A stretch of 51,539 nt of DNA. Origin: Betaproteobacteria bacterium. Lineage in GTDB: Bacteria > Pseudomonadota > Gammaproteobacteria > Burkholderiales > Burkholderiaceae_C. Below, piece after piece: positions 8,522 to 15,935 of the stretch (its first letter is position 1; the number at the start of each line of letters is the position of its first letter). Below the pieces are notes generated by a model, which worked only from the letters and a program-made list of their open reading frames with translations, did not search any database and was not told the origin of the DNA. Position numbers and translations under genes: made by a program. The stretch covers positions 1 through 51,539 of the forward strand of contig RFQA01000003.1 in the NCBI GenBank assembly GCA_009925925.1, written 5' to 3'.

Positions 8522-9493
8522 ATGAAAAAACTACTCGTTGCGACGGCTGCCATGTTCTCGATTTCGGCCTTCGCACAGGCGTATCCCTCCAAGCCCATCA
8601 CCATCGTGGTGCCGTTTGCTGCAGGTGGTCCCACTGACCGCGTAGCGCGCGATTTGGGTGAATCACTGCGCAAGCAGCTGGGCGATGTGAGCATCATCAT
8701 TGACAACGCGGCGGGTGCAGGCAGCTCTATCGGATCCAGCAAAGTCGCCAAGGCCGCGCCGGACGGCTACACCCTGCTGTTGAACCACATCGCCATGGGC
8801 ACCATGCCCGGCTTGTTGCGCAACATGCCTTTCAAGGTCGAGTCGGACTTCGAGTACCTGGGCATGATCAACGATGTGCCCATGACCCTGATCGGCCGTC
8901 CTGATCTGCCCGCAAAGTCCTACAAGGAGCTCACCACCTGGATCGGCCAGAACGTAGGCAAGATCAATCTCGGTAATGCAGGCGTCGGTTCAGCTTCCCA
9001 TCTATGTGGCTTGCTCTTCCAGAGTGCTCTCAAGGTCGACATGACCACAGTGCCTTACAAAGGCACCGCACCCGCAATGACCGACCTGATTGGTGGACAG
9101 ATCGACCTGATGTGTGACCAGACCACCAACACCACCCAGCAAATTGAAGGCAAAAAAGTGAATGCTTATGCCGTCACTACTGCCAAGCCCTTGACCACTG
9201 CTGCTTTGAAGAGCCTGCCCACTTTGCAAAGCCAAGGCCTGTCTAACTTCGAAGTGACCATCTGGCACGGCCTGTATGCCCCCAAAGGCACACCCGCTGA
9301 CATTCAGGCCAAGCTCAACTCCGCTCTGAAGGCCGCGTTGAAAGATGCTGACTTCATCAAGAAGCAAGAAGCGCTGGGTGCAGTGGTGATTACCGACAAG
9401 CGTGTCGAACCTGCTGAGCACAAGAAGTTCGTGGCGGCCGAAATCGCCAAATGGACCCCCATTATCAAAGCCGCCGGCGTCTACGCTGACTGA
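8522..9493 (+). CDS. Bug-family (TctC) tripartite tricarboxylate-type substrate-binding protein
   Basis: This 323-residue periplasmic binding protein belongs to the very expanded Bug/TctC family of Burkholderiales. The start at 8522 is preceded by an AGGAG site and begins a signal peptide (KKLLVATAAMFSISAFA, cut before QAYPSKP). The mature start YPSKPITIVVPFAAGGPTD is diagnostic: the first ligand-binding loop wraps a carboxylate. NAAGAGSSIG and DGYTLLL are also typical. No TctA or TctB membrane partner is adjacent, which is common for these orphan proteins. The ligand is not predictable, but a carboxylic acid is likely. It has its own upstream gap after a terminator, so it is probably a separate transcript. 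Confidence 0.92.
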   Translation: MKKLLVATAAMFSISAFAQAYPSKPITIVVPFAAGGPTDRVARDLGESLRKQLGDVSIIIDNAAGAGSSIGSSKVAKAAPDGYTLLLNHIAMGTMPGLLRNMPFKVESDFEYLGMINDVPMTLIGRPDLPAKSYKELTTWIGQNVGKINLGNAGVGSASHLCGLLFQSALKVDMTTVPYKGTAPAMTDLIGGQIDLMCDQTTNTTQQIEGKKVNAYAVTTAKPLTTAALKSLPTLQSQGLSNFEVTIWHGLYAPKGTPADIQAKLNSALKAALKDADFIKKQEALGAVVITDKRVEPAEHKKFVAAEIAKWTPIIKAAGVYAD

Positions 9494-9508
9494 TCTGGCA
9501 TGAAACCT

Positions 9509-9533
9509 GTCTGACCCGCTCGCCGGGTCAGAC
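9509..9533. terminator. Bidirectional hairpin between convergent genes
   Basis: GTCTGACCCG (9509-9518) and CGGGTCAGAC (9524-9533) are exact inverse complements with a 5-base loop. The hairpin lies between the Bug gene and the convergent DUF1840 gene and contains the stop codon of the latter (9528-9530). T runs on both sides are short, so termination strength is uncertain. Confidence 0.55.
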
Positions 9534-9857
9534 ACCCCACGTGATGTCCTTGCCCGCAGCCATGCTGCGCCGGGCCATGTCCAGCAAGGGCGTAGCCCGT
9601 TGGCGCAAGCTCACACCGGCAGGCGTCGTATCTTCGCCTTTTTCTTGTGCCTCCAAGGCGGCTTGGGCGCGTTGTGCCTCTTCCTTGGCAATGGCTTCCT
9701 CGAGCGCTCTGATGGCGCCTGGCATGTCTGCGGCTAGCAAGATGCCCTTGCGCAAGCTCTCTTCGCCGGTGCGCCCCCACAGAGCCAGAATCTGCCGGCC
9801 ATTGGGCTCCAGCATGATGACGTCGCTGGCTACTTTGGATTTGAATTTGTAAAGCAT
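9528..9857 (-). CDS. DUF1840 domain protein
   Basis: This is a 109-residue small cytoplasmic protein. The N-terminus (LYKFKSKVASDVIMLEPNG) is the hallmark of DUF1840, a family found in betaproteobacteria with no assigned function. The middle is a charged alanine/glutamate-rich helix (about residues 50-75), and the C-terminus has RATPLLDMARRSMAAGKDITWGV, also family-typical. It is divergent from the PHA-system gene at 9935, sharing a 77-base intergenic region with nested inverted repeats. Its length is normal. No function is claimed. Confidence 0.85.
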   Translation of the reverse strand: MLYKFKSKVASDVIMLEPNGRQILALWGRTGEESLRKGILLAADMPGAIRALEEAIAKEEAQRAQAALEAQEKGEDTTPAGVSLRQRATPLLDMARRSMAAGKDITWGV

Positions 9858-9867
9858 GGCGGGGTCC

Positions 9868-9913
9868 GCTGTGGTTTTATGATGCCGTTAACTGCAAATG
9901 CAGCACCCACAGC
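9868..9913. promoter_or_regulatory. Nested inverted repeats between divergent DUF1840 and PHA-system genes
   Basis: GCTGTGG (9868-9874) pairs with CCACAGC (9907-9913). Inside lies CTGC-AAAT-GCAG (9892-9903), which has the CTGC-N3/4-GCAG form reported for the PHA regulator PhaR in some proteobacteria. The heptamer TGCAAAT is also present in the inverted repeat before the phasin gene (15744-15765, minus strand). A regulatory role is an inference. Confidence 0.4.
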
Positions 9914-9934
9914 ATACTGACAAGAGGAGCACCC

Positions 9935-10258
9935 ATGGCGGACTTACACATACTGCGCGAACACAGCCTGGGCTTTGCCGCCGCACGCAAAATTGCATTT
10001 CAATGGGCCGAGCAGGCTGAGCAGGATTTCGACATGGAGTGCACCTATGTTGAAGGCGATGAGCTGGATGAAGTGATCTTCAAGCGCTCGGGAGTCAGCG
10101 GCATGCTGCAGGTGAGCGATTCGAAGTTCGAGCTCAGCGCCAAGCTCGGCTTTTTGCTCGGAGCATTCAAGGACAAGATTGAGGCCGAGATCGTCAAAAA
10201 CCTCGATCAACTGCTCAAACCCAAAGCGGCTGCCAAAGCCGGGGCGAAAAAAAAGTAG
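9935..10258 (+). CDS. Polyhydroxyalkanoic acid system family protein (PHA granule region)
   Basis: This 107-residue protein matches the small family annotated from PHA granule gene regions: an N-terminal HILREHSLGFAAARKIA helix, an acidic strand pair (FDMECTYVEGDELDEVIFKRSGVSG) and a C-terminal KAKLGFLLGAFKDKIEAEI-type segment ending in a lysine/alanine tail (KAAAKAGAKKK). The tail resembles those of granule-associated proteins. A GAGGAG ribosome site precedes the ATG. Its stop codon is inside the stem of a strong terminator (10249-10277). It probably works at PHA granules; the molecular activity is not known. Confidence 0.8.
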   Translation: MADLHILREHSLGFAAARKIAFQWAEQAEQDFDMECTYVEGDELDEVIFKRSGVSGMLQVSDSKFELSAKLGFLLGAFKDKIEAEIVKNLDQLLKPKAAAKAGAKKK

Positions 10259-10277
10259 CGCATTGCGCTACTTTTTT
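10249..10277. terminator. Strong bidirectional terminator, stop codon in the stem
   Basis: AAAAAAGTAGCGC (10249-10261) and GCGCTACTTTTTT (10265-10277) are exact 13-bp inverse complements around an ATT loop. A and T runs sit on both sides, so it can serve the PHA-system gene (+) and the acyl-CoA-binding protein gene (-). The TAG at 10256-10258 is part of the left arm, and the right arm is the beginning of repeat copy B. Confidence 0.85.
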
Positions 10278-10321
10278 GATAGCTACCTGCGCATATTGCA
10301 CGAGAGCTAGGAGCTGATTTA
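10265..10321. repeat. Dispersed intergenic repeat, copy B
   Basis: GCGCTACTTTTTTGATAGCT followed by ACCTGCGCATATTG aligns with copies A, C and D on the appropriate strand. The left end forms half of the terminator at 10249-10277, and the right end runs into the stop codon of the acyl-CoA-binding protein gene (TAA on the minus strand at 10319-10321). Confidence 0.65.
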
Positions 10322-10573
10322 GCTCAAAGATTCAATCAGATCGATGTACTGCTGCATGGCGTCATCGTTGCTGGTGCCCTTGAAGCCATTCCAGGCATCC
10401 CACTTGGCGCGGCCCACCATGTCGGCGAAACCGGGTTTCTTTTCGGTGTTGTCGCCCGCGGTAGCTTGCTTGTAGAGGGCGTAAATCTTGAGCAGAGTGC
10501 CGTTATCGGGGCGCTCGCTCAGGTTTTTGGAATTGGCAACAGCGGCTTCGAAAGCGGCTTTGAGATCGGCCAT
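10319..10573 (-). CDS. Acyl-CoA-binding protein (ACBP)
   Basis: This 84-residue four-helix protein buffers and delivers medium- and long-chain acyl-CoA esters in the cytoplasm. Diagnostic segments are LKAAFEAAVANSKNL, LLKIYALYKQATAGD (the YALYKQAT ligand-binding helix) and AKWDAWNGFKGTS with the conserved KWDAW core. Its length equals the family norm (84-90). A CGGAG site precedes the start. It is divergent from the wax ester synthase gene, with tandem direct repeats in the shared promoter region. ACBP could supply acyl-CoA to that enzyme and to the acyl-CoA reductase; that link is an inference. Confidence 0.93.
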   Translation of the reverse strand: MADLKAAFEAAVANSKNLSERPDNGTLLKIYALYKQATAGDNTEKKPGFADMVGRAKWDAWNGFKGTSNDDAMQQYIDLIESLS

Positions 10574-10651
10574 GGTTTTCTCCGTTCGGGTTTGTGCAAG
10601 GAACTAGGGGGAACACCCGATGCAGGCAGGTGCTTCACCCGTATCTTAAGC

Positions 10652-10685
10652 GGCGTTTTGCCCCCAGAATAGGCGTTCGCCCCCA
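10652..10685. promoter_or_regulatory. Tandem direct repeats between ACBP and wax ester synthase genes
   Basis: GGCGTTTTGCCCCCA (10652-10666) and GGCGTTCGCCCCCA (10672-10685) start 20 bases apart, about two helical turns, on one DNA face. They lie 24-57 bases before the acyltransferase start, in the region shared by two divergent genes. They could bind a regulator as a pair; no family is proposed. Confidence 0.35.
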
Positions 10686-10708
10686 TACCTGTTCCGTCCG
10701 GAGAATCC

Positions 10709-12316
10709 ATGGTCACCCGCGTCACTGCTAAGAACGTTGCCGACAAGGCCCGCACCCCCATCTCCAACGCTGCACTATCCGGTGTGCCGGTCGCCAAAAA
10801 GGTGGTGCGCCGCACACGCAAGGCGGCCGAAGCGGTGCAAAAAAATGTGGCAGATGCCGTTATCGGCACCCTGGGTCTGAATGGCGAACGCATGTCCAAG
10901 GTAGACACGGCTTGGTTGCGCATGGACTCCAGCTCCAACCTCATGATGATTGTGGGGGTATGGGTCACCAAACCTGGCTTGCCACTCGCAGACCTGAAGC
11001 AGCGTGTGGAAGACCGCCTGTTGAAATACCCCCGCTTCAAGCAGCGTGTGGTGGAAGACGCTGCCGGGGCTAGTTGGGTGGAAGATGCCAACTTCGATAT
11101 CGACCGGCATGTGGTGACAGAGACATTGGCCAAAAAGCCGCGTGGCCGCGAGCAGGAGGCCTTGCAGGAGCGACTGGCTGCCCTGACCATGGAGCCACTG
11201 GATCGCAGCCGGCCGCTCTGGCAGTTCCATTTGGTGGAAAACTACAGAGGCGGCTCGGCCTTGATGGTGCGCATTCACCATTGCATTGCAGACGGCATTG
11301 CCCTGATTTCAGTAACCCAGTCCTTGGTGGACGGCGGTAGCCCGCCACCGCAACGCCGCAGTAAACCTGAGCGGGCCCAGGGGCTGGATGGCGCAGAAGA
11401 ATGGCTGAGCGATGCCTTGCTCAAGCCCCTGACCCATATGGCCGTAAAAGCGCTGAGCGCGGCCGGAGATGGTGCAGTGAAGTCCCTGTCGCTGTTGATG
11501 GAGCCCCAGAAGGGCATGGAGTCGGGCATGCACAGCTCGGTCGATATGGCAAAGATGGCCTACCAGGTGGTGAGCGACTTGGCGGCGTTAGCCTTGATGC
11601 CCGACGATTCGCCCACGCGGCTCAAGGGGCAGCCCGGCACCGCCAAGCGAGTGGCGTGGTGTGCACCCTTGCCACTGGAAGAGGTGAAAGCGGTGGGTAA
11701 GGCCTTGAATTGCTCCATCAATGATGTGTTGCTGAGTTGCGTGGCAGGTGCGATTGGCGAATACCTGCGCGAGCAAGGCGATGCGGTAGCCGGCAAGGAA
11801 ATCCGCGCTATGGTGCCGGTAAACCTGCGGCCCCTGGAGCACGCCTATAAATTGGGTAACCAGTTCGGCCTGGCGCCCTTGGTACTGCCCATTGGCTTAG
11901 AAAACCCGGTCGAGCGTGTGTACGAAGTCCGCACCCGCATGCGAGGCCTGAAGGGCAGCATGCAGCCTCTGCTGGCCTTCGGCCTGTTGGCGGTGGCAGG
12001 TTTGCTGATCAAGCCGGCCCAAGATGCCCTTTTGAGCCTGTTCTCCAAAAAGACTACGGCAGTCATGACCAATGTGCCGGGTCCGCGCGAGAAGCTCAAA
12101 ATCTGCGGCGCTACGATTGAGGAAAATCTGTTCTGGGTGCCCCAGAGCGGTTCCGTGGGCTTGGGTGTCTCCATCCTCAGTTACGGCGGTGGTGTGCAGT
12201 TCGGCGTGGTGACGGATGCGACCTTGTGCCCGGATCCCCAGAAGATCATTGACCAGTTTGAGCCGGAATTTGCCAAGCTCTCCATGCTGACATTGATGTT
12301 GCCTTGGGGCGATTGA
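10709..12316 (+). CDS. Wax ester synthase / diacylglycerol O-acyltransferase (WS/DGAT)
   Basis: This 535-residue acyltransferase esterifies fatty alcohol or diacylglycerol with acyl-CoA to make wax ester or triacylglycerol, typically at the inner membrane or lipid body surface. The catalytic motif HHCIADG (residues 190-196) fits HHxxxDG. Other family signatures are PLDRSRPLWQ, VPVNLRP, and the C-terminal TNVPGPREKL and SYGGGVQFGV. About 65 residues before MSKVDTAWLRMD form a lysine/arginine/alanine-rich N-terminal extension beyond the usual start, possibly a granule- or membrane-targeting tail. The ATG at 10709 has a GGAG site. Its stop abuts the convergent gene at 12317 with no spacer. An acyl-CoA reductase gene five genes away would supply alcohol. 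Confidence 0.93.
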   Translation: MVTRVTAKNVADKARTPISNAALSGVPVAKKVVRRTRKAAEAVQKNVADAVIGTLGLNGERMSKVDTAWLRMDSSSNLMMIVGVWVTKPGLPLADLKQRVEDRLLKYPRFKQRVVEDAAGASWVEDANFDIDRHVVTETLAKKPRGREQEALQERLAALTMEPLDRSRPLWQFHLVENYRGGSALMVRIHHCIADGIALISVTQSLVDGGSPPPQRRSKPERAQGLDGAEEWLSDALLKPLTHMAVKALSAAGDGAVKSLSLLMEPQKGMESGMHSSVDMAKMAYQVVSDLAALALMPDDSPTRLKGQPGTAKRVAWCAPLPLEEVKAVGKALNCSINDVLLSCVAGAIGEYLREQGDAVAGKEIRAMVPVNLRPLEHAYKLGNQFGLAPLVLPIGLENPVERVYEVRTRMRGLKGSMQPLLAFGLLAVAGLLIKPAQDALLSLFSKKTTAVMTNVPGPREKLKICGATIEENLFWVPQSGSVGLGVSILSYGGGVQFGVVTDATLCPDPQKIIDQFEPEFAKLSMLTLMLPWGD

Positions 12317-13099
12317 TCAGTTTGCCAGTTCGGCCTTAACTTGGAGCACCCCAAGGTGCTCCATCGCATCCAGAGGCTGGACGGCTGCAGCTTGTTCATA
12401 GAGGCACATGGCCTCGGATTCAAACTGCTGTCTGTCGAGCATGAGCAAGCCGCGTGCGTACTCAGTCAGCGCGATGGCCGCGCGTGGAATGAGCGCCAAG
12501 CCCGTCCGGAAATGGTGCAAGGCGGTTTCGCGCTTGGCTCCGTACGTCATGTTGCCGATCATGGGGCCCACCTTGTCGATCACCTCTGCATGGAATGAGC
12601 CCAATGCAATATGTGCATCTGCATGGCGGGGGCTCAAGCCAATAGTGGTTTCGAACGCAGTTTTGATTTTTTCGCCGTAACCCTTGGCCAGCGCTTGCGC
12701 CACACTGGTGCTCTGGCTGTAGCGACCCAAGGCGTAGCCATAAAAGTAGTGCGCATTGGGGTTGCCGGGCTCTGCCGCCATGTGGGCTTTCGCACGCTCT
12801 GCGGTATCGAAATACAACTTTAAGCGGGCGGCTTCGTTGCGCTCCAAGTAGTCCGCCTGGATCACGCACGCCTTGTTCATCACGGCGTAGCCGGCCGGGC
12901 CGAGCAAACGCCCTGCGCGGAACGCTGCTTCGAACTCGCCGCGGTGGTACAGGACCCAAGCCTGTAACACCTCGGGGTCTAGGGGCAGGGGTTCCTGATC
13001 ACCATCGTGCAGGCGCGCCCAGTGGTTTTGCAGGTTCTCGCTGTCAAACAGGTGCTGATGCACGTAGGGGTAAGGGTCCCAGACCGGAGTGCCGTGCAT
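12317..13099 (-). CDS. TPR-like helical repeat protein of unknown function
   Basis: This 260-residue protein has no signal peptide. The sequence is mainly alpha-helical, with TPR-like pairs such as NPNAHYFYGYALGRYSQ, HADAHIALGSFHAEV and the hydrophobic-aromatic spacing of such repeats in the last 130 residues. The N-terminus (GTPVWDPYPYVHQHLFD) is not a domain I recognise. It is the third gene of a minus-strand unit: its ATG overlaps the TGA of the TetR gene (ATGA at 13097-13101). Its own stop touches the stop of the convergent acyltransferase. A scaffolding role in lipid storage is possible from context alone. Confidence 0.75.
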   Translation of the reverse strand: MHGTPVWDPYPYVHQHLFDSENLQNHWARLHDGDQEPLPLDPEVLQAWVLYHRGEFEAAFRAGRLLGPAGYAVMNKACVIQADYLERNEAARLKLYFDTAERAKAHMAAEPGNPNAHYFYGYALGRYSQSTSVAQALAKGYGEKIKTAFETTIGLSPRHADAHIALGSFHAEVIDKVGPMIGNMTYGAKRETALHHFRTGLALIPRAAIALTEYARGLLMLDRQQFESEAMCLYEQAAAVQPLDAMEHLGVLQVKAELAN

Positions 13100-13755
13100 C
13101 AGGAGCTGGTGTAGGCACCGCTGAGTTGCAACAAATGGCTGCGTTGCTGGACTTCAAGGTAGGGGACCAAAAGATTAAGCACATGTTGTCCGCCGCGCAG
13201 CAGGGCCGCTTGCGCGCTTTCCGGCTCCAGGGCGTTGCGCGGGTCGCGCACATATTCAAAACTCAGCCAGTACGTGAGGACTACCACCATGCTGGTAGCG
13301 GTAGGCTCCATTTCGCGCACATCCATGCGCAAGGCGCCTGCGCGAGCCATGGACTCGAGCATGGCGCGTATCGAGCGGGTCTTGTTCTTCAGCACGCTTT
13401 GGAAGTGGGTTTCCAGGCGCCTGTTTTTGCTGAGCAGGTCGTTCAGGTCGCGGTACAAAAAGCGGTACTGCCAGATCAGCTCGAACAGCGTGTGCATGAA
13501 AAACCAAGCGTCCTCTACATCGCGGACATTGTCACTGGCGTTGAGTACCTCGTTGAGCGAACGTTCGTAGCGGTCAAACAGGGAGTTGATCAGCTCGTCT
13601 TTGGCCGGGTAGTGGTAATACAAATTCCCGGGGCTGATGCCGAGTTCTGCCGAAATCAGGGTGGTCGATACATTCGGCTCCCCGAAGCGGTTGAACAGTT
13701 CCAGGGTGGTTTCCAGTATCCGCTCGGCAGTACGCCGTGGCGCTTTTTTAACCAT
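13099..13755 (-). CDS. TetR/AcrR family transcriptional regulator
   Basis: This 218-residue protein has an N-terminal TetR helix-turn-helix: ERILETTLELFNRFGEPNVS, then ISAELGISPGNLYYHYPAKDEL (about residues 10-60). The C-terminal ligand domain (about 75-218) is helical and of the type seen in regulators near acyltransferases and lipases. It starts three bases after the patatin-like gene ends and overlaps the next gene by four bases, so the three genes form one coupled unit. It probably controls this lipid operon and perhaps the acyltransferase, with an acyl-CoA or fatty acid effector; that is an inference. No operator was identified. Confidence 0.9.
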   Translation of the reverse strand: MVKKAPRRTAERILETTLELFNRFGEPNVSTTLISAELGISPGNLYYHYPAKDELINSLFDRYERSLNEVLNASDNVRDVEDAWFFMHTLFELIWQYRFLYRDLNDLLSKNRRLETHFQSVLKNKTRSIRAMLESMARAGALRMDVREMEPTATSMVVVLTYWLSFEYVRDPRNALEPESAQAALLRGGQHVLNLLVPYLEVQQRSHLLQLSGAYTSS

Positions 13756-13758
13756 GGG

Positions 13759-15003
13759 TCAGTGCCTCAGCAGTGTCTCGTGGCGAACCACATGTGAAAG
13801 ATCTTCCATAACATCCTGCAATGTACCCAATGCTTGCCCTAAACGGGATGGGGATTTCCTCGGGGCGCACAGGTGGCGCTTGGGGTCGTCCAGCACATCA
13901 TGCCGCAGCCGAATGCCATGGCGGTGAAGTTGTGCGGACAAGCCGGTTTTTCGAGAGCGAAGCAGTTGGCGGGTTTGCTGGTACGCGTGCTCGGCGAGTT
14001 GCCTGCGTTGTGCGTAGCTGAAGGTGTTGGCCAGATACAGCTCCGGGTCCCGATGGTCCGGCTCGATCAAAACGATGTCGGTGTCAGGGTAAGCATGGGC
14101 GTAGTGCTTCATGCCCAGCTCCATGCGCGAGTGGATCATGGAGCGGAAAGTCTGACTCAATACAGCCGGCAAGCCGCCATCCACAATACGCGGGATGTTG
14201 CGCTTTTCTGCAGGGATGCCCGCCTGCATGATCCGTTTGTATTGGGGGGCCGTTGCGTCGAAGGGCACCAAGGGATTCAGGCAAATCAAAAGATCTGCCC
14301 CTTCTTCAAGCGCGACCGAGGCGTGCATCGTCTTCTTCATCGCCCCATCCACGAAATACTGGTCTTCAATGGCAACCGGCGGAAACAGCCCCGGCAAGGC
14401 CGAGCTGGCTTGCACGGCTTTGGAGATGGGGATGTGGTCCCATCCCTTGCTTCCGAATGCGACTGCTTCGGCACTGTCCAAGTGAGTGGCGACCAAGGTG
14501 AGCTTGCAGGCCAGTTTGCGGAAATCGTTGGTGCGGCCGTCCTGGTTGAACAGTCTCGAGAGTTGTGTATCCACTTGGCAGTTGGAGAAGACGCCGGTCG
14601 GCAATGCGGGTGCCAACCGTTCCAGCGCCCGAATGGCGGAAGTGCGTCGCGTCAGCATGTCCCAGCTCACGGACGCCAGCAGGCCCGGCAACATGATGCC
14701 GCGCCGCGCCCATTCGTCATACGCAGGCTGCATCAGCCAGGCAGGGTCAAAGAAGTCGTTGGAGTTGGCGTCCCCTTCAATGAAGGACGCGCAGAGCTGG
14801 TGGGGCGTTAAGCCGTTGGCAAGGGCTGCAGCGATAAATCCGCCGGCAGAAACGCCTACATAGTGGTCTAGGTGATTGAAATCCAAGCCGGCCAAAGAGT
14901 CGTGCAGAGCACACAGCGCGCCTACTTCATAAATGGCCCCCAAAGGACCGCCACCAGCGAGTGCCATGGCGATTCGGGGCTTGGTTTGTCGGGCTGCCGT
15001 CAT
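13759..15003 (-). CDS. Patatin-like phospholipase / lipid hydrolase
   Basis: This 414-residue serine hydrolase of the patatin fold uses a Ser-Asp dyad. The glycine-rich oxyanion loop AGGGPLG (about residues 16-22), nucleophile elbow GVSAGG with Ser52, and the DGA motif in YFVDGAMKK (about residue 217) are all present, so it should be active. It would release fatty acids from storage lipid or phospholipid. The C-terminal part, with RSRKTGLSAQLHRHGIRLRH, is basic and may contact membranes. It is the first gene of the minus-strand unit with the TetR and TPR-like genes. It could remobilise wax ester or triacylglycerol made by the neighbouring acyltransferase. Confidence 0.9.
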   Translation of the reverse strand: MTAARQTKPRIAMALAGGGPLGAIYEVGALCALHDSLAGLDFNHLDHYVGVSAGGFIAAALANGLTPHQLCASFIEGDANSNDFFDPAWLMQPAYDEWARRGIMLPGLLASVSWDMLTRRTSAIRALERLAPALPTGVFSNCQVDTQLSRLFNQDGRTNDFRKLACKLTLVATHLDSAEAVAFGSKGWDHIPISKAVQASSALPGLFPPVAIEDQYFVDGAMKKTMHASVALEEGADLLICLNPLVPFDATAPQYKRIMQAGIPAEKRNIPRIVDGGLPAVLSQTFRSMIHSRMELGMKHYAHAYPDTDIVLIEPDHRDPELYLANTFSYAQRRQLAEHAYQQTRQLLRSRKTGLSAQLHRHGIRLRHDVLDDPKRHLCAPRKSPSRLGQALGTLQDVMEDLSHVVRHETLLRH

Positions 15004-15063
15004 GGGGGAAGTGTAGTGTTCAGAGGAGGGTGTTCATGCTGCGATGCAGCAGTTTCGACGGGC

Positions 15064-15089
15064 GTAAAAAAGGGCGCCTTTGCGCCCTT
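15064..15089 (-). terminator. Rho-independent terminator of the phasin gene
   Basis: On the minus strand AAGGGCGC and GCGCCCTT form an 8-bp stem (15070-15077 with 15082-15089) around a 4-base loop, followed by a T run (15065-15071 read in complement). It lies about 20 bases after the phasin stop codon. Confidence 0.85.
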
Positions 15090-15108
15090 GTTCTACCGCC
15101 TGGAGCGA

Positions 15109-15717
15109 TCAGTTTTGTGGAGTCGCGTTGCCGTCTGCAGGCACTACCGGCGCTTTACTCGTCGTGGTTTTTTTGCTGGCAGCCTTTTTGGCAGCGGGTT
15201 TGGAAGTGGTGGCTTTTTTGGCTGGTGCCTTTTTGGTCACGGCTGCAGGCGCAGGCGCGGCCTTCTTGGAGGGAGCTTTCGCGGTTTTGGTTGCCGCAGG
15301 TGCTTTGGCAGACAGCTTTTGGACGGTCTTGTTGAGTTCTTCGATGCGCTCAATCAAAGCGCTCACGTCCTTGGCGGAGGGAACGCCCAGCTTGTTCAGG
15401 GCTTTGGCGACGCGTTCTTCAAAGATGTTTTCCAACTTGTCCCACTGACCGGTGGCTTTGCTGGTGATGTCGTTGGCCATGGTCGACATTTTGGCAGTGG
15501 CTTCGTTAATTTTGCCTTCGGCCGCGGCTTGGGTCTTGCGCTGGATGCTCACGCCTTCCTTGACCAATGCTTCAAATGCCTTGCTGCCTTCGGCCTGTGC
15601 GCGGGTGAAGGCGCCCAAGCCGGCCTGCCAGATTTGTTGTGCAGAGTCCTTGACCGAAGACGACAACGGCGTGCCGGTAGAAGGAGATGATTTGCTTTTT
15701 TGGATTTTCTTGACCAT
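15109..15717 (-). CDS. Phasin / poly granule-associated protein
   Basis: This 202-residue protein fits the granule-associated PhaI/PhaF type. An N-terminal amphipathic domain (about residues 10-125, with QQIWQAGLGAFTRAQAEGSK and the KLENIFEERVAKALNKLGVPS helix) binds the PHA surface. The C-terminal half is a KPAAKKA-type histone-H1-like lysine/alanine repeat tail that can bind nucleoid DNA. The start at 15717 is chosen over an in-frame start at 15750 because it has an AGGAG site and the family-typical MVKK beginning. An inverted repeat lies 27 bases upstream, and a terminator follows. It coats granules and may help their partitioning at division. Confidence 0.9.
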   Translation of the reverse strand: MVKKIQKSKSSPSTGTPLSSSVKDSAQQIWQAGLGAFTRAQAEGSKAFEALVKEGVSIQRKTQAAAEGKINEATAKMSTMANDITSKATGQWDKLENIFEERVAKALNKLGVPSAKDVSALIERIEELNKTVQKLSAKAPAATKTAKAPSKKAAPAPAAVTKKAPAKKATTSKPAAKKAASKKTTTSKAPVVPADGNATPQN

Positions 15718-15743
15718 GAGAACTCCTGATGAGTGTGTGACAG

Positions 15744-15765
15744 GGTGCACAAGCGTATTTGCACC
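15744..15765. promoter_or_regulatory. Inverted repeat upstream of the phasin gene
   Basis: GGTGCA (15744-15749) and TGCACC (15760-15765) are exact inverse complements 10 bases apart, centred about 38 bases before the phasin start. On the minus strand it contains TGCAAAT, also present in the palindrome before the PHA-system gene. It is a candidate site for a granule-responsive repressor such as PhaR; no phaR gene is in the window. Confidence 0.4.
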
Positions 15766-15824
15766 GGCTTGATGCTTACTCTAAGGCCTGTCATGCAGTC
15801 TGTGTAGGTGGGCGCCACTAAGGA

Positions 15825-15841
15825 AAACGCTGAAAGCGTTT
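15825..15841. promoter_or_regulatory. Short palindrome between divergent phasin and acyl-CoA reductase genes
   Basis: AAACGCT (15825-15831) and AGCGTTT (15835-15841) are exact inverse complements around GAA. It lies about 95 bases before the reductase start. It could be an operator or a small hairpin; no clear promoter hexamers were recognised beside it. Confidence 0.35.
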
Positions 15842-15935
15842 CACAATCGCGCAGTCATACAAAAGACTTCGCGGGTTTACGATGAAATCCGCAGCGCCAA
15901 AAACCGTCAGAATTATTCGATTAACAGGAGCATGT

